This document shows positions 28,882 to 38,580 of a DNA stretch of 64,000 nt, piece after piece (position 1 is the stretch's first letter; each line of letters begins with the position of its first letter). Below the pieces are notes generated by a model. It was given only the letters and a program-made list of their open reading frames with translations, made no database searches and was not told the DNA's origin. The position numbers and the translations under genes are program-made. The stretch spans positions 551,726 through 615,725 of the forward strand of contig NZ_NXEJ01000006.1 in the NCBI RefSeq assembly GCF_002915175.1, written 5' to 3'. This DNA is from Agrobacterium rosae (GTDB taxonomy: Bacteria > Pseudomonadota > Alphaproteobacteria > Rhizobiales > Rhizobiaceae).

Positions 28882-29778
28882 ATGGCATATTTTCTGCAAC
28901 AGCTTTTGAACGCGGTTCCGGTGGCTTCGCTTTATGCGGCTTTGGCCTTTGGTTATGCCATCGCCTTTGCCATCACCAAGCGGGCGGATGTCACCTACGG
29001 TGCGATCTTCGCTTTTGCCGGTCTCACTTGTCTGCTGTTTGCGGATTTTGGCTGGAACCAGCTCTGGCTCATCTTGCCTGCCACTTTGGCGCTTGGTGCA
29101 GCGGCGGGCGTTTTTGGCGGGCTCTGGGCCGGGCTCTTCATCGGTCGAGGCGTCATGCGTCCGCTGGCCAGTGCATCGCCCAATGCGGTTACAGTCGCGT
29201 CCATCGGCGCACTGATTGCGCTGATGGAAAGCGCACGGTTGGCTGCAGGCACGCGCTCGCTCTGGCTGCCGCCCATTTTGAGCGATACCATTTACGTCTG
29301 GCGCAGCGCGGACTTCGCCGTCACGACCACGCCGATGCAGCTCATCAATTCCGCGGCGTTTCTGGCGCTGGTTGCGGGTGGATATCTCGTCCTGCAAAAA
29401 ACCAATGCCGGGAGATACTGGAAAGCCGTCGGGGAGGACGCATTTGCCGCGTCGCTGCTTGGCGTCAATCCGGGGCGGGTGTTTCTGGTGTCCTATTGCG
29501 CGGCGGCATTGTTCGCGTCGATCTGCGGTGTGCTCGCCACCTTCTATTATGGCAATATGGATTTTGGCGCTGGGCTGGTCTTCGGCTTGAAAGTGGTGCT
29601 GATATCTGCGGCGGGCGGCTATACCAGCCCGCTCAAATGCGCGGCTGGAGCAGCGGCCATCGGCTTTGCCGAAACATTCTGGGCCGCTTACGGCCCGGTC
29701 GCGTGGCGAGATGCAGAGGTGCTGACGATGCTGGTTCTATGGCTGATCGTCATGAGACGCGAGCGGGATGAGCCCTAG
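28882..29778 (+). CDS. LivH-type branched-chain amino acid ABC permease (orphan)
   Basis: A 298-residue integral membrane protein of the LivH/LivM permease family, with about eight hydrophobic segments. LYAALAFGYAIAFAITKRADVTYGAIFAFAG near the N-terminus and the cytoplasmic loop GEDAFAASLLGVNPGRVFLVSYCAAALFAS (an EAA-like contact to the ATPase) are typical. Normally LivH works with LivM, LivG, LivF and a binding protein; none is next to it. ATG 28882 is used; an in-frame TTG lies two codons upstream. It may pair with components encoded elsewhere. Its end overlaps the convergent moaE end by four bases. Confidence 0.82.
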   Translation: MAYFLQQLLNAVPVASLYAALAFGYAIAFAITKRADVTYGAIFAFAGLTCLLFADFGWNQLWLILPATLALGAAAGVFGGLWAGLFIGRGVMRPLASASPNAVTVASIGALIALMESARLAAGTRSLWLPPILSDTIYVWRSADFAVTTTPMQLINSAAFLALVAGGYLVLQKTNAGRYWKAVGEDAFAASLLGVNPGRVFLVSYCAAALFASICGVLATFYYGNMDFGAGLVFGLKVVLISAAGGYTSPLKCAAGAAAIGFAETFWAAYGPVAWRDAEVLTMLVLWLIVMRRERDEP

Positions 29779-30239
29779 CGCCATTTGTCTTTCGCCGTAT
29801 CATCTGCATCCTTGGCAGCAATCCATTCTCCGGATTTTCCGTCCTTGCCATGCTCCTTCTTCCAGAAGGGTGCAGAGGTCTTGAGATAATCCATCACGAA
29901 ATTCGCGCCGTCGAAGGCCGCTTGCCGGTGGCGAGATGCGGCGATCACGAGGACGATGTTGTCTCCGGTTGCGATTTTGCCATAGCGGTGGATGGCGGTG
30001 AGGCCGAGAAGCTGGAAGCGCTCGATGGCGAGTTTGCCGATGCGCAGCATTTCCGCCTCTGCCATGCCCGGATAATGCTCCAGTTCCAGCGCGGAAAGTG
30101 CGCCGCCATCGTCACGGCAAAGGCCGGTGAAGGTCACGACGGCACCAATGGTCTTGTCCGCCTGCGTCAGCAATTTCGCCTCGGCAGCGGCGTCGAAATC
30201 TTCTGCCTGTACGCGGATGGTCGGCTCGATGGTCATCAT
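29775..30239 (-). CDS. moaE: Molybdopterin synthase catalytic subunit
   Basis: With MoaD it inserts two sulfurs into cyclic pyranopterin monophosphate to make molybdopterin. The 154-residue protein has TGLCRDDGG, ELEHYPGMAEAEM, HRYGKIATGDNIVLV, SRHRQAAFDGANFVMDYLK and PFWKKEHG, the conserved blocks with active-site lysines. Two adjacent start codons, ATG 30239 and 30236, are possible; no clear Shine-Dalgarno separates them. It is last in the SDR-uvrC-pgsA-moaD-moaE series on the minus strand, 82 bases after moaD. Confidence 0.93.
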   Translation of the reverse strand: MMTIEPTIRVQAEDFDAAAEAKLLTQADKTIGAVVTFTGLCRDDGGALSALELEHYPGMAEAEMLRIGKLAIERFQLLGLTAIHRYGKIATGDNIVLVIAASRHRQAAFDGANFVMDYLKTSAPFWKKEHGKDGKSGEWIAAKDADDTAKDKWR

Positions 30240-30321
30240 ATTCTGGCCAATTCGGACGGGGTGCTTTTTTGCTCGATTGCCCGAGAGTTGGTGCAGTCGG
30301 TACCACCTACTCCCTCGTTCT

Positions 30322-30576
30322 TCAACCACCCGTCATGGGCGGAAAGATGCCGATTTCTCTTGCGCCGACGATGCTTTCGTCGTTGTCGATATGTTCCTGA
30401 TTGACCGCAACGCGGATCACATCGGGGAATTCGAAGGCCGCTTCGTATTCCTCACCCAGCGTGGTGAGATAGGTGGTCAACTCCCGCGCGGTCGTGACGT
30501 CGGCGGGCAGGTCGATATCCTCTTCGGATTTTCCGATCCGCTCCCGCACCCAGGCGAAATAGACGATATGGACCAT
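30322..30576 (-). CDS. moaD: Molybdopterin synthase sulfur carrier subunit
   Basis: An 84-residue ubiquitin-fold protein ending in the required Gly-Gly (PPMTGG), which is thiocarboxylated by MoeB and donates sulfur to MoaE. VHIVYFAWVRERIGKSEEDIDLP is the first beta hairpin, and RVAVNQEHIDNDESIV is the usual late segment. Its ATG shares a base with the TAA of pgsA (TAATG), so it is translationally coupled to it. Confidence 0.92.
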   Translation of the reverse strand: MVHIVYFAWVRERIGKSEEDIDLPADVTTARELTTYLTTLGEEYEAAFEFPDVIRVAVNQEHIDNDESIVGAREIGIFPPMTGG

Positions 30577-31163
30577 TATTCCGAGTCCACGATGTGCTTG
30601 AGGCCAGCCTTGAAGTAGTCGTAGCCGGTATAGATCGTCAGCGCCGCTGCAATCCACAGCAGGGTGATGCCGATTTCGGTGGTGTAGGGTAGGACCTGAT
30701 CTCCTGCCGGACCTGCCAGCAGGAAGGCGATGGCGACCATCTGGATGGTGGTTTTCCATTTGGCGATCTGCGTCACCGGCACGGAAACCTTCAGCGCCGC
30801 GAGATATTCGCGCAGGCCGGATACCAGAATTTCACGGCAGAGAATGGTGATGGCGGCCCAGAGCGACCAGCCGGCAATGGTGCCGTCTGCCGCCAGCAGC
30901 AGCAGAATGGAGGCGATCAGCAGCTTGTCCGCGATAGGGTCCAGCATGCGCCCGATATTCGATGTCTGGTTCCAGATGCGCGCGAGATAGCCATCGAGAA
31001 AATCCGTCAGCGAGGCGATGATGAACAGCCACAGCGCCGTCCAGCGCGCGAAATCCGAACTTTCGAGCTTTCCTTCGATAAAGAAACACAAAACAATGAC
31101 CGGAACCGCGAGAATGCGGCCATAGGTCAAAAGATTCGGGATGTTGTATGCGCGCGAAGCCAT
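30576..31163 (-). CDS. pgsA: CDP-diacylglycerol-glycerol-3-phosphate 3-phosphatidyltransferase
   Basis: Committed step to phosphatidylglycerol in the inner membrane. The 195-residue protein has about five hydrophobic helices and the CDP-alcohol phosphotransferase signature DG-x2-AR-x8-G-x3-D-x3-D, seen as DGYLARIWNQTSNIGRMLDPIAD. It begins MASRAYNIPNLLTYGRI, the usual family start. It lies between uvrC and moaD; uvrC-pgsA adjacency is common across proteobacteria. Confidence 0.95.
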   Translation of the reverse strand: MASRAYNIPNLLTYGRILAVPVIVLCFFIEGKLESSDFARWTALWLFIIASLTDFLDGYLARIWNQTSNIGRMLDPIADKLLIASILLLLAADGTIAGWSLWAAITILCREILVSGLREYLAALKVSVPVTQIAKWKTTIQMVAIAFLLAGPAGDQVLPYTTEIGITLLWIAAALTIYTGYDYFKAGLKHIVDSE

Positions 31164-31265
31164 GGGGAAACCTGTCAGTCTGTATACAGCGTTGATGCAG
31201 CCCTAAGAGGCAAGCGTCAACACCCTATTATGTTTTTTTGCGGGTGCGGCCCGAAAGCGCGGGCA

Positions 31266-33308
31266 TCAGTCTTTGCCGCTCTCGTGGAAGTGATTGTAAA
31301 CCATCCGCGCCACCGTCTCGGAAATGCCGCCGACGGCCATAAGGTCGCTCAAGGCCGCGCGCGACACAGCCTTTGCCGTGCCGAAATGCTGTAACAGCGC
31401 GCGTTTGCGACCGGGGCCGATGCCGCTGATCTCATCCAGCGGGTTCTTAATCATTTCCTTCTTACGGCGGGCGCGATGGGAGCCGATAGCAAAACGGTGG
31501 GCTTCATCGCGCATGCGCTGGATGAAATACAGCACAGGGTCGCGCGGCGGCAGCGAGAAATCGCTGCGCGTATCGGTAAAGAAGCGCTCACGCCCCGCAT
31601 CACGGTCCACGCCTTTCGCCACCCCGATGGCGGTGACACAATCGCGAATGCCGAGCTCGTCCAGAATGGTGCGCACTGCCGTCATTTGGCCCTGGCCACC
31701 ATCGATGAGGATGACATCCGGCCATGCGGGGAAGGGCATGTCAGCGGCGTCTTCCGGCGACACAGCCTGCGTGCGGTCCGGTCTTCCCTCTTCCTTCAGC
31801 AGACGGGAGAAGCGTCTTGTCATCACCTCACGCATCATGCCGAAGTCGTCGCCGGGTGTGATGTCGGTCGATTTGATGTTGAACTTGCGGTAGTGGGCTT
31901 TGGTAAAGCCATCCGGCCCCGCCACCACCATGCCGCCCACGGCATTGGTGCCCATCATGTGCGAGTTATCGTAGATCTCGACACGGCGTGGCACATAGGG
32001 CAGGGCGAAGGTTTCGGCAAAGCCCTTCAGAAGCCGGGCCTGCGAGGATGTTTCCGCCAACTTACGGCCATGTGCCTCACGCGCGTTGCCCAGAACGTGA
32101 GCCACCACATCCTTCTTCTCACCGCGTTGTGGCACGGAAATCGTGACCTTATGGTTGGCCTTCTCGCCAAGAGCTGCGGCCAGCAGTTCCTGCTCCTCTA
32201 CCGTCTCGGACAACAGGATTTGCTTTGGCACAGGTTTGTCATCGTAAAACTGCGCCAGAAAGGCGTTCAAAATCTCGGAGCCGGGAAGCGAGGGATCAGC
32301 CTTCGGGAAGTAGGCACGGTTGCCCCAGTTCTGCCCGGTGCGGAAGAAGAACACCTGAATGCAGGACACGCCGCCTTCGTGGTGAATGGCGAAGACATCC
32401 GCCTCATCGATGCCGGCGGGATTGATACCCTGATGGCTCTGCACATGGGAAAGTGCCGCCAGCCGGTCTCGGTAAATGGCCGCCCGTTCAAAATCGAGGT
32501 CTTCAGACGCTTCGTTCATCTGCGAGGCAATCGTGGCTTTCACGCTCTGGCTTTTGCCGGAGAGGAAGTCCTTCGCCTCTTGCACCAATTCGGCGTAACC
32601 CTCATCGCTGACCTCGTGGGTGCAAGGGGCGGAACAGCGCTTGATCTGGTGAAGAAGACAGGGGCGGGTGCGGCTTTCGAACACGCTGTCGGTACAGGTG
32701 CGGATGAGGAAGGCGCGTTGCAGCGAATTGATCGTGCGGCCAACGGCACCAGCGGAGGCGAAAGGCCCGAAATAATCGCCCTTGCGTGCGCGTGCGCCGC
32801 GATGCTTGAAGATGGCGGGCGCGCGGTTGTCGGATGTGATCAGAATATAGGGGAAGGACTTGTCGTCGCGCAGCAGAACATTGTAGCGAGGACGCAGACG
32901 CTTGATGAGGTTGGCTTCCAGCAACAGCGCTTCGATTTCCGTGCGCGTCGTCACGAATTCCATATGCGTCGTCAGCCGCACCATCTGGCCGATGCGGTTG
33001 GAATGGAAACGGCCTTGGGCATAGTTGCCGACACGCTTCTTCAATGAGCGCGCCTTGCCAACATACATCACATCGCCAGCATCATTGAACATGCGGTAGA
33101 CGCCGGGGCTATTGGGCAGGTGTTTGACGAACTCGCCGATGAGATCCATGCCCTTGAGGCCGGATTCGTTTTTCCAGCCCGCATTCCAGTCCATGGATGC
33201 AGCCGAGTATTCCCCTGCTACCTCGAGAGTGGAGGAGGACACATCGTCTTCATCATCGTCGTTGTCATCGAAGAGAACACCGCCATCGGGCAGCTTCTTT
33301 CCGTTCAT
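31266..33308 (-). CDS. uvrC: Excinuclease ABC subunit C
   Basis: Nuclease subunit of nucleotide excision repair that makes both incisions around a lesion. The 680-residue protein has an acidic N-terminal extension (about 1-55), the GIY-YIG domain ([18 protein letters not shown], about 68-90), a Cys-rich segment ([13 protein letters not shown]), a UvrB-binding UVR motif (about 255-290), the RNase H-like nuclease domain with IDGGQGQ and a C-terminal helix-hairpin-helix pair ([17 protein letters not shown]). Its ATG overlaps the stop of the SDR gene upstream (ATGA). Confidence 0.96.
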   Translation of the reverse strand: MNGKKLPDGGVLFDDNDDDEDDVSSSTLEVAGEYSAASMDWNAGWKNESGLKGMDLIGEFVKHLPNSPGVYRMFNDAGDVMYVGKARSLKKRVGNYAQGRFHSNRIGQMVRLTTHMEFVTTRTEIEALLLEANLIKRLRPRYNVLLRDDKSFPYILITSDNRAPAIFKHRGARARKGDYFGPFASAGAVGRTINSLQRAFLIRTCTDSVFESRTRPCLLHQIKRCSAPCTHEVSDEGYAELVQEAKDFLSGKSQSVKATIASQMNEASEDLDFERAAIYRDRLAALSHVQSHQGINPAGIDEADVFAIHHEGGVSCIQVFFFRTGQNWGNRAYFPKADPSLPGSEILNAFLAQFYDDKPVPKQILLSETVEEQELLAAALGEKANHKVTISVPQRGEKKDVVAHVLGNAREAHGRKLAETSSQARLLKGFAETFALPYVPRRVEIYDNSHMMGTNAVGGMVVAGPDGFTKAHYRKFNIKSTDITPGDDFGMMREVMTRRFSRLLKEEGRPDRTQAVSPEDAADMPFPAWPDVILIDGGQGQMTAVRTILDELGIRDCVTAIGVAKGVDRDAGRERFFTDTRSDFSLPPRDPVLYFIQRMRDEAHRFAIGSHRARRKKEMIKNPLDEISGIGPGRKRALLQHFGTAKAVSRAALSDLMAVGGISETVARMVYNHFHESGKD

Positions 33309-34072
33309 TCAGGTATCTCCGCCACATCTGGGGTTTCCCAGCCAAGGTGCTGGCCACCATCCAGTGCGATCATTTGGCCGGTCATCGACGGCGTGTCATA
33401 CAAAAAGCGAATGGTCCGACCGAACTCGTCCGGTTGCGGCCCACGCTTTAATATAAGGGCGTCGATCTGCGCCTGAAAGTGCTCAGGCTCCTGTCTTTCA
33501 CTTTTAAATGACGGGCCGGGGCCGATGGCGTTGACGCGAACGCGCGGCGCAAAGCTCTGCGCCATAGTTTTCGTGGCCGTCCACATGGCGGATTTCGACA
33601 GCGTGTAGGAATAGAAACGGGGCGTGAGCGCCAGAACGCGCTGATCGATGATATTGACGATGAGGCCCGACGCATCCTTCGGCAATTGCCGCACCAGGGC
33701 TGCTCCCAGAATGGAGGGCGCGCGGACGTGGACGGCAAAATGTGCATCGAATGCCGACGAATCGAACTCATCGGCACTGTCATGACGGAACACGGATGCG
33801 TTATTAACGAGGACACCGATGGGGCCGAGCGCCGAATTTGCGCTTTCCATCAGTTTTTCCGTTGATTCCGCATTTTCGAGGTCTGCCTGCACAACGGCCG
33901 CTTTTCCACCTTTTTGCCGTATTGTCTTAGCGAAATCCTCCGCTTCATCGAGCGAAGAGCGCGCATGCAGGCCAATCGCGAAGCCTTCTGCAGCAAGATA
34001 CTGCGCTATTGCGCGACCCATGCGACGCGCAGCCCCGGTAATCAGTACGGTTTTCGGTATAATCTCGTTCAA
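33305..34072 (-). CDS. SDR-family oxidoreductase
   Basis: A 255-residue short-chain dehydrogenase. The cofactor motif is [11 protein letters not shown], whose Arg-rich loop points to NADPH, with NNAS in place of NNAG and the catalytic YTLSK. GAARRMG and NIIDQRVL recall pteridine reductase/FolM-like members, so a role in pterin reduction is possible but unproven. No in-frame ATG is near the N-terminus. TTG 34072 is chosen as it starts just before the first beta strand; TTG 34123 is an alternative. The gene's stop overlaps the uvrC start, so it leads the uvrC-pgsA-moaD-moaE series. Confidence 0.8.
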   Translation of the reverse strand: MNEIIPKTVLITGAARRMGRAIAQYLAAEGFAIGLHARSSLDEAEDFAKTIRQKGGKAAVVQADLENAESTEKLMESANSALGPIGVLVNNASVFRHDSADEFDSSAFDAHFAVHVRAPSILGAALVRQLPKDASGLIVNIIDQRVLALTPRFYSYTLSKSAMWTATKTMAQSFAPRVRVNAIGPGPSFKSERQEPEHFQAQIDALILKRGPQPDEFGRTIRFLYDTPSMTGQMIALDGGQHLGWETPDVAEIPE

Positions 34073-34441
34073 AGCTGATCTACGCCCTGCTGATGTCTCA
34101 TATAACCAAGGATATAAGTCCAAAGGGCGAGTTTTGCACAGCGTGAGGGTTGATTATACAGAATTATCCCCGCCCGATGCATGCGAAGTAATTTAATTTA
34201 AATACATGTAAAAAGCCGCTCTTCTCAAGTTAACGGCTCATTATCCTTAATAGATTTTTGTGTCATTTTAGCAACGTCCCATTTCCGTCACGTCGCTGCC
34301 CCAATCAATTCACATTTTGGCTTTTTGATCTCCTCAATCACCCATCATTTTGATCATCAGTCGGGCAAGGGAACAAACTGTTTTACACCGCGTTTGGGAA
34401 CAAGTGTTTGAGCACCCCGCGGGTATGAAAAGGAGAATAGC
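34073..34441. other. Intergenic region upstream of outer membrane protein gene
   Basis: About 370 relatively AT-rich bases between the divergent SDR and outer membrane protein genes. No reading frame or repeat is supported. The long stretch before 34442 suggests a sizeable leader on the porin-like message, and AAAAGGAG at 34427-34434 is a strong ribosome binding site. Promoter elements could not be fixed by eye. Confidence 0.5.
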
Positions 34442-35098
34442 ATGCGTACTATCGTTGCAACACTTATGGCGACCACAATGGCAGCTGCAGCGTTTTCGGC
34501 AGCAAAGGCAGCCGACGCTGTGAACGAAGTGCCGCAGGCACCTGTCGCTTACGAGCAGCCAGCACCGATCAGCAACTGGTCTGGCGCTTACCTCGGTGCC
34601 ACCGGTAACTATGACTGGGGCCGTTTCACCGGCAATGGCGGCGATCGTGACGCCGACGGCTTTGGTGGTGGTCTCTACGGCGGTTACAACTGGCAGAGCG
34701 GCCAGATCGTATACGGTGGTGAAGCCGACGTTAATTACGGTGATGAAAAAGGTTCCGCTGGAAGCAACAATGGCGTCGGCCTCGAAGGCAAGCAGGGCGT
34801 GAACGGTTCGATCCGTGCCCGCGTTGGTTACGACATGAACCCATTCCTGCTCTACGGTACAGGCGGTTTGGCGATCTCTGACAACAAGGTCAGTGACCCA
34901 ACCTCCAGCGACAAGGCTACAGCTCTCGGCTACACAGTTGGTGCCGGTGTCGAAGCCATGGTAACCAACAACATCACAGCTCGCGTTGAATACCGCTACA
35001 GCGACTACCAGAACAAGGACTTCACGCTTGACTCTGGAACCGTATCTCGCGGCTTCGACGATCACAGCGTTAAGGCTGGTATCGGCGTAAAGTTCTAA
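34442..35098 (+). CDS. Omp25/RopB-type outer membrane beta-barrel protein
   Basis: A 218-residue small outer membrane barrel. The signal peptide ends at about residue 23 (SAAKA-ADAV). A short linker rich in Pro and Ala follows, then SGAYLGATGNYDWG, the usual opening of the Omp25/Omp31/RopB family, alternating Gly/Tyr-rich beta strands and a terminal Phe (AGIGVKF) for Bam recognition. In Brucella and Rhizobium relatives this family is abundant and stabilises the envelope. A strong ribosome binding site and a UUCG-loop terminator suggest high expression. Confidence 0.9.
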   Translation: MRTIVATLMATTMAAAAFSAAKAADAVNEVPQAPVAYEQPAPISNWSGAYLGATGNYDWGRFTGNGGDRDADGFGGGLYGGYNWQSGQIVYGGEADVNYGDEKGSAGSNNGVGLEGKQGVNGSIRARVGYDMNPFLLYGTGGLAISDNKVSDPTSSDKATALGYTVGAGVEAMVTNNITARVEYRYSDYQNKDFTLDSGTVSRGFDDHSVKAGIGVKF

Positions 35099-35120
35099 TC
35101 CTTAAACGGATTAACTGTTG

Positions 35121-35147
35121 AAAGCCGGGGTTCGCCCCGGCTTTTTT
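35121..35147 (+). terminator. Terminator after outer membrane protein gene, UUCG loop
   Basis: AAAGCCGGGG (35121-35130) and CCCCGGCTTT (35135-35144) form a perfect 10-bp stem closed by the extra-stable tetraloop TTCG, with six T residues at 35142-35147. A very strong intrinsic terminator, 22 bases after the stop codon. Confidence 0.93.
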
Positions 35148-35216
35148 CATTTTTGTTTTTACGGTCGCAAAAAGCAAATGTGGCGGGATGGTTAAAACCA
35201 CCCCGTTTTTTCTGTC

Positions 35217-35813
35217 TCAGGCTGGTGCTCTCATCTCGGCATAATCCTTGAAGCGTTTGCCGAATGCGTGCGGCCATTCCGCCAGCGTCTTGCGGCCATC
35301 AGCCCATTCCCCTGCAAAACGCAAATCGAGATAACCGATCATCGCCGCAAGCGCGAAGTGACCGCCGTGCAGCTTCTTTCCTGTTTTTGGCAGGTTAGCA
35401 TTCAGGTAATCCAGACCCTTGACCACCTTGCCCCATTGTTTTTCGATCCATGGCTGGTGGACTTTGTCCTCGGGGCGGGAGCGGCGCTCATAGACGATGG
35501 CCAGAAGGCAATCCATGATGCCGTCACACAGCGCCTCCAGAATTTCGGCCTCCGTGCGCTTCTCGCCCTTTTTCGGGTAAAGCTTGCCGCCCGACAGACG
35601 GTCCAGATAATGCATGATGGCGACGCTGTCATAGACCGAGCCGCCTTCATCCAGAATGAGCACGGGGATTTTGCCTAGAGGATTGTTATCCATCAACGTT
35701 GCTGGCTGGGCGTTGGTATCGACACTGACGCTGGTCAGGTCGATGTCGAGATAACGCGCGGCCATGCGGACTTTCGCGGAATAGGGGGAGGCGGGCGAGT
35801 AAAGCAATTCCAT
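35217..35813 (-). CDS. Glutathione S-transferase family protein
   Basis: A 198-residue GST-like protein. The N-terminal thioredoxin fold begins MELLYSPASPYSAKVRMAARYLDIDL, with Ser-Pro-Tyr-Ser at the active-site position, followed by NPLGKIPVLILDEGGSVYDSVAIMHYLD, the glutathione-binding loop with cis-Pro. The helical C-terminal half contains GGHFALAAMIGYLDLR. The natural substrate is unknown. It converges with the outer membrane protein gene and lies 21 bases downstream of RNase T2 on the same strand. Confidence 0.85.
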   Translation of the reverse strand: MELLYSPASPYSAKVRMAARYLDIDLTSVSVDTNAQPATLMDNNPLGKIPVLILDEGGSVYDSVAIMHYLDRLSGGKLYPKKGEKRTEAEILEALCDGIMDCLLAIVYERRSRPEDKVHQPWIEKQWGKVVKGLDYLNANLPKTGKKLHGGHFALAAMIGYLDLRFAGEWADGRKTLAEWPHAFGKRFKDYAEMRAPA

Positions 35814-35834
35814 GGATATTCTACCTCTAGGGGT

Positions 35835-36563
35835 TTAGCGGATGGGTATGATTTCAGTGGTGTTTGAACGGCAGCCTTTTCGGTCTACCTCCGGGCAACT
35901 GCGGAAGCCGAGGTCTTTGTTCATGCAGATGCGGACTTCTTCCAGCCTTGGCCCGTCACAGCTGATTGCAAGACCTTGTTTCGTCATGCCCGGATTGTCA
36001 GCAATGAAGGCAGTTTCGACGGCATCTGCGGAGAGCGTCTTGCTGCTGGTGCCGGATGATAGGTCTTTGGGCAGATTGACGCGCTGATAGGCGGCGCGAA
36101 TCGTATCGAAATAATCCTTTTGCGACAAACCGCTGCACGATCCGTGCTTGCGCCATTGGTGGCCGATGAGGCCCATGGACGGCATGATGTCGAACATGCT
36201 GCGGCCAAGGCTATCAGGGACACGCTCCTGTTTGTCCTTCCCGCAGAATTCGGGATAGCCACTTTCATTCTGCGGCCACAGGCCGTGGACGATGAACCCG
36301 TATTTCCGATTGCTGCCGCATTGCTGGCGGCTGTTCTGACCGGCATCGCTGGCGCAGAACGCCGGCGACCACGACAGTGACAGCACGTAAAAATCAAAGC
36401 CTGAACCAACGGGCGGCTGCGGCGTTTGCATAGGTGAAGGCGCAGTTGCCGAAATGGTGATCGGCTTTCGTGGTGTCTCTTGCTTTTGATCAGCAAACAT
36501 AAACCACCCTGCCGCAGCCAGTGAAAGTGCACCCAATGCAATAAAACCGGCATATTGTTTCAT
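35835..36563 (-). CDS. RNase T2 family protein with altered catalytic motif
   Basis: A 242-residue exported protein of the RNase T2 family. An N-terminal hydrophobic segment (about 4-24) acts as signal peptide or membrane anchor, followed by a Pro-rich linker and the T2 core. CAS I is intact (HGLWP, His93). In CAS II the sequence is HQWRKHGSC (135-143): the Lys and His are present but Gln136 stands where RNase Rh and most members have the catalytic Glu. Several Cys residues fit the family's disulfides. Activity may therefore be reduced. ATG 36563 starts the signal segment; the upstream in-frame extension is unlikely. Confidence 0.85.
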   Translation of the reverse strand: MKQYAGFIALGALSLAAAGWFMFADQKQETPRKPITISATAPSPMQTPQPPVGSGFDFYVLSLSWSPAFCASDAGQNSRQQCGSNRKYGFIVHGLWPQNESGYPEFCGKDKQERVPDSLGRSMFDIMPSMGLIGHQWRKHGSCSGLSQKDYFDTIRAAYQRVNLPKDLSSGTSSKTLSADAVETAFIADNPGMTKQGLAISCDGPRLEEVRICMNKDLGFRSCPEVDRKGCRSNTTEIIPIR

Positions 36564-36772
36564 TGGGTCAATTATCTTTCCATGGCCGCGATGACGAAGT
36601 CTTGATCGGTATCGGGTTTTATACCATCCCGCCACTGTGGCAAACAGGCGACCGAAAAATGAACCATGGGTGATAGTCTTAGTTGAAACGGAGCTTGTAT
36701 AACGAATAAGCTCAGCGAATCCGGCAAAAAGCCACGCTGTGCGGATGGGGGAGACAGTTCAGGCATGTCCGT

Positions 36773-37729
36773 ATGAAATTGAAAAAATACATCTGGCCCG
36801 TCGTGGGCGTGGCAACCATCGGTTTTTCCGTCTGGCTGCTGTACAAGGAACTGAAACACCTGTCCTTGGACGACGTTTGGGGCAGTCTCGCCGCCATCAA
36901 TCCCCACCACTGGCTGATGTCCGGACTTTGCACCCTCGTGGCCTATGCCGCACTGGCAGGATATGACCGGATTGCCCTGCAACATCTCAAGCGTAAAGTT
37001 GGCTGGGTTTTCATCACGCTGACGTCATTTACCACCTACGCCCTGTCGCACAATGTTGGTGCATCGGTATTCTCAGGTGCCGTCGTGCGCTACCGTGCCT
37101 ATACGTCCAAAGGTCTCAGCGTTTCGGAAATCGGCGTGCTGGTGGCTCTGTGTTCGTTCACCTTCGCCATCGGTACCATCATGCTCGTCGGCTTCATTCT
37201 GGTGTACGAGCCTGAGATAACCGAGCGATTCGTCGGTGTTCTGCCCGTTGAGGCCTCTGCGACAACGGGCGTTATTCTGCTGGGAATCGCTGGCCTTTAT
37301 TTGCTCGGCAGCCTGTTCAAACTTCGTCCTTTGAGAATAGGCTCGTTCACGCTGTTCTACCCGGCACCGCACCTCGTCATACAGCAGCTGGTGATCGGCC
37401 CAATCGAGCTGTTGGGTGCGGCTGGCATCATCTACTTCGCCCTGCCGGAAGCCGGAAATCCGGGCTTCATGGTCATTCTCGGAATCTTCCTGATATCGTT
37501 TTCCGCGGCGCTGATATCGCACGCCCCCGGCGGTCTCGGTGTGCTGGAGCTTGTCTTCGTCACCGGCCTGCCGGACATGAACCCGGCAGACGTTATCGCA
37601 GCACTTCTGGTGTTCCGCCTGTTTTACCTGATCATTCCGTTCATCATCGGCCTGTTCATCATCCTCTTTTTCGAGAGGTCACAACTGGCCGTGGCGGAGC
37701 GGGAAGAGCGGCAGGCGGAACTGAAGTAA
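36773..37729 (+). CDS. YbhN/UPF0104-family membrane protein (lysylphosphatidylglycerol synthase TM-like)
   Basis: A 318-residue integral membrane protein with about eight helices, related to the flippase half of MprF-type lysylphosphatidylglycerol synthases but without the aminoacyl transferase half. The central SHNVGASVFSGAVVRYRAYTSKGLS and SHAPGGLGVLELVFVTGLP are the most family-like segments. A lipid transport role is plausible; the substrate is unknown. ATG 36773 is immediately upstream of the first charged-hydrophobic segment. It converges with rlmJ six bases away. Confidence 0.8.
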   Translation: MKLKKYIWPVVGVATIGFSVWLLYKELKHLSLDDVWGSLAAINPHHWLMSGLCTLVAYAALAGYDRIALQHLKRKVGWVFITLTSFTTYALSHNVGASVFSGAVVRYRAYTSKGLSVSEIGVLVALCSFTFAIGTIMLVGFILVYEPEITERFVGVLPVEASATTGVILLGIAGLYLLGSLFKLRPLRIGSFTLFYPAPHLVIQQLVIGPIELLGAAGIIYFALPEAGNPGFMVILGIFLISFSAALISHAPGGLGVLELVFVTGLPDMNPADVIAALLVFRLFYLIIPFIIGLFIILFFERSQLAVAEREERQAELK

Positions 37730-37734
37730 CGCAG

Positions 37735-38580
37735 CTACTCGCCGCGCAGCCAGAATGCGCGGTGTGAGGCGTACCGGTCCTGCGCCATCGTGGCTCTCAG
37801 CACCGGCAAAATCGTGTGCAACTCCTCCTTCAGCGTGAAGGGCGGGTTGACGATGATCAAGCCGGAACCGCTGAGGCCTTCCACCCGGTCGCTGCGCACG
37901 GAAAGCTCGGCGCACAACATCTTCGGAATCTCGTATGACTGAAGAAGTTCGTGGAAGTCCTTGATTGGAGCGCTTTTTTTCAGCGGGTACCACAGGCAAT
38001 AGGTGCCGGTCGAAAAGCGGCGATAGGCTTTATGGAAGCCTTCGGCCAGCCGCTCATATTCGTTGTCTTTTTCGAACGGCGGATCGACCAGCACGAGGCC
38101 GCGCTTTTCCTTGGGCGGCAAATGCGCGCCGAGCGACAACCAGCCGTCGAGTTCGGTTACGCGCGCCTGATAATCACCTTCGAAAAGGCGGGACAGCGCA
38201 CGAAAGTCATCCGGGTGCAGTTCCATGGCGGACAGACGGTCCTGCGGGCGAAACAGCATGCGCGCCAGCTTTGGCGAGCCCGGATAAAACTGGATGCCGC
38301 CATCAGGGTTGAGTTCTCTGACCGCTGTTAGATAGGGCTCCAGCAGCTCCGCCACCGCTGGCGGCAGGTCCGCGTCCAGCAACTTGCCGATGCCGGTCTG
38401 CCATTCGCCGGTTTTCTGGGCTTCCACGGAGGACAGGTCGTAAAGGCCGATACCTGCATGTGTATCGAGAACGCGGAACGCCTTGTCCTTGTTTTGCAGA
38501 TAACGCACGAGCCGCGCCATGACCGCATGTTTGAGAACATCGGCAAAATTGCCTGCGTGATAGATGTGCCGATAGTTCAT
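37735..38580 (-). CDS. rlmJ: 23S rRNA (adenine(2030)-N6)-methyltransferase
   Basis: SAM-dependent methyltransferase that modifies A2030 of 23S rRNA before ribosome assembly. The 281-residue protein begins MNYRHIYHAGNFADVLKHAVM, the family signature, and has the catalytic DPPFE at about 165 followed by NEYERL. The stop is followed by the convergent YbhN-type gene, and the start faces the molybdopterin oxidoreductase gene across a short gap. Confidence 0.95.
   Translation of the reverse strand: MNYRHIYHAGNFADVLKHAVMARLVRYLQNKDKAFRVLDTHAGIGLYDLSSVEAQKTGEWQTGIGKLLDADLPPAVAELLEPYLTAVRELNPDGGIQFYPGSPKLARMLFRPQDRLSAMELHPDDFRALSRLFEGDYQARVTELDGWLSLGAHLPPKEKRGLVLVDPPFEKDNEYERLAEGFHKAYRRFSTGTYCLWYPLKKSAPIKDFHELLQSYEIPKMLCAELSVRSDRVEGLSGSGLIIVNPPFTLKEELHTILPVLRATMAQDRYASHRAFWLRGE

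Noticed and set aside
31476..33047. 523-residue plus-strand open frame opposite uvrC
   Set aside because: It has low-complexity His/Arg/Gly composition and no domain; UvrC on the minus strand is complete.
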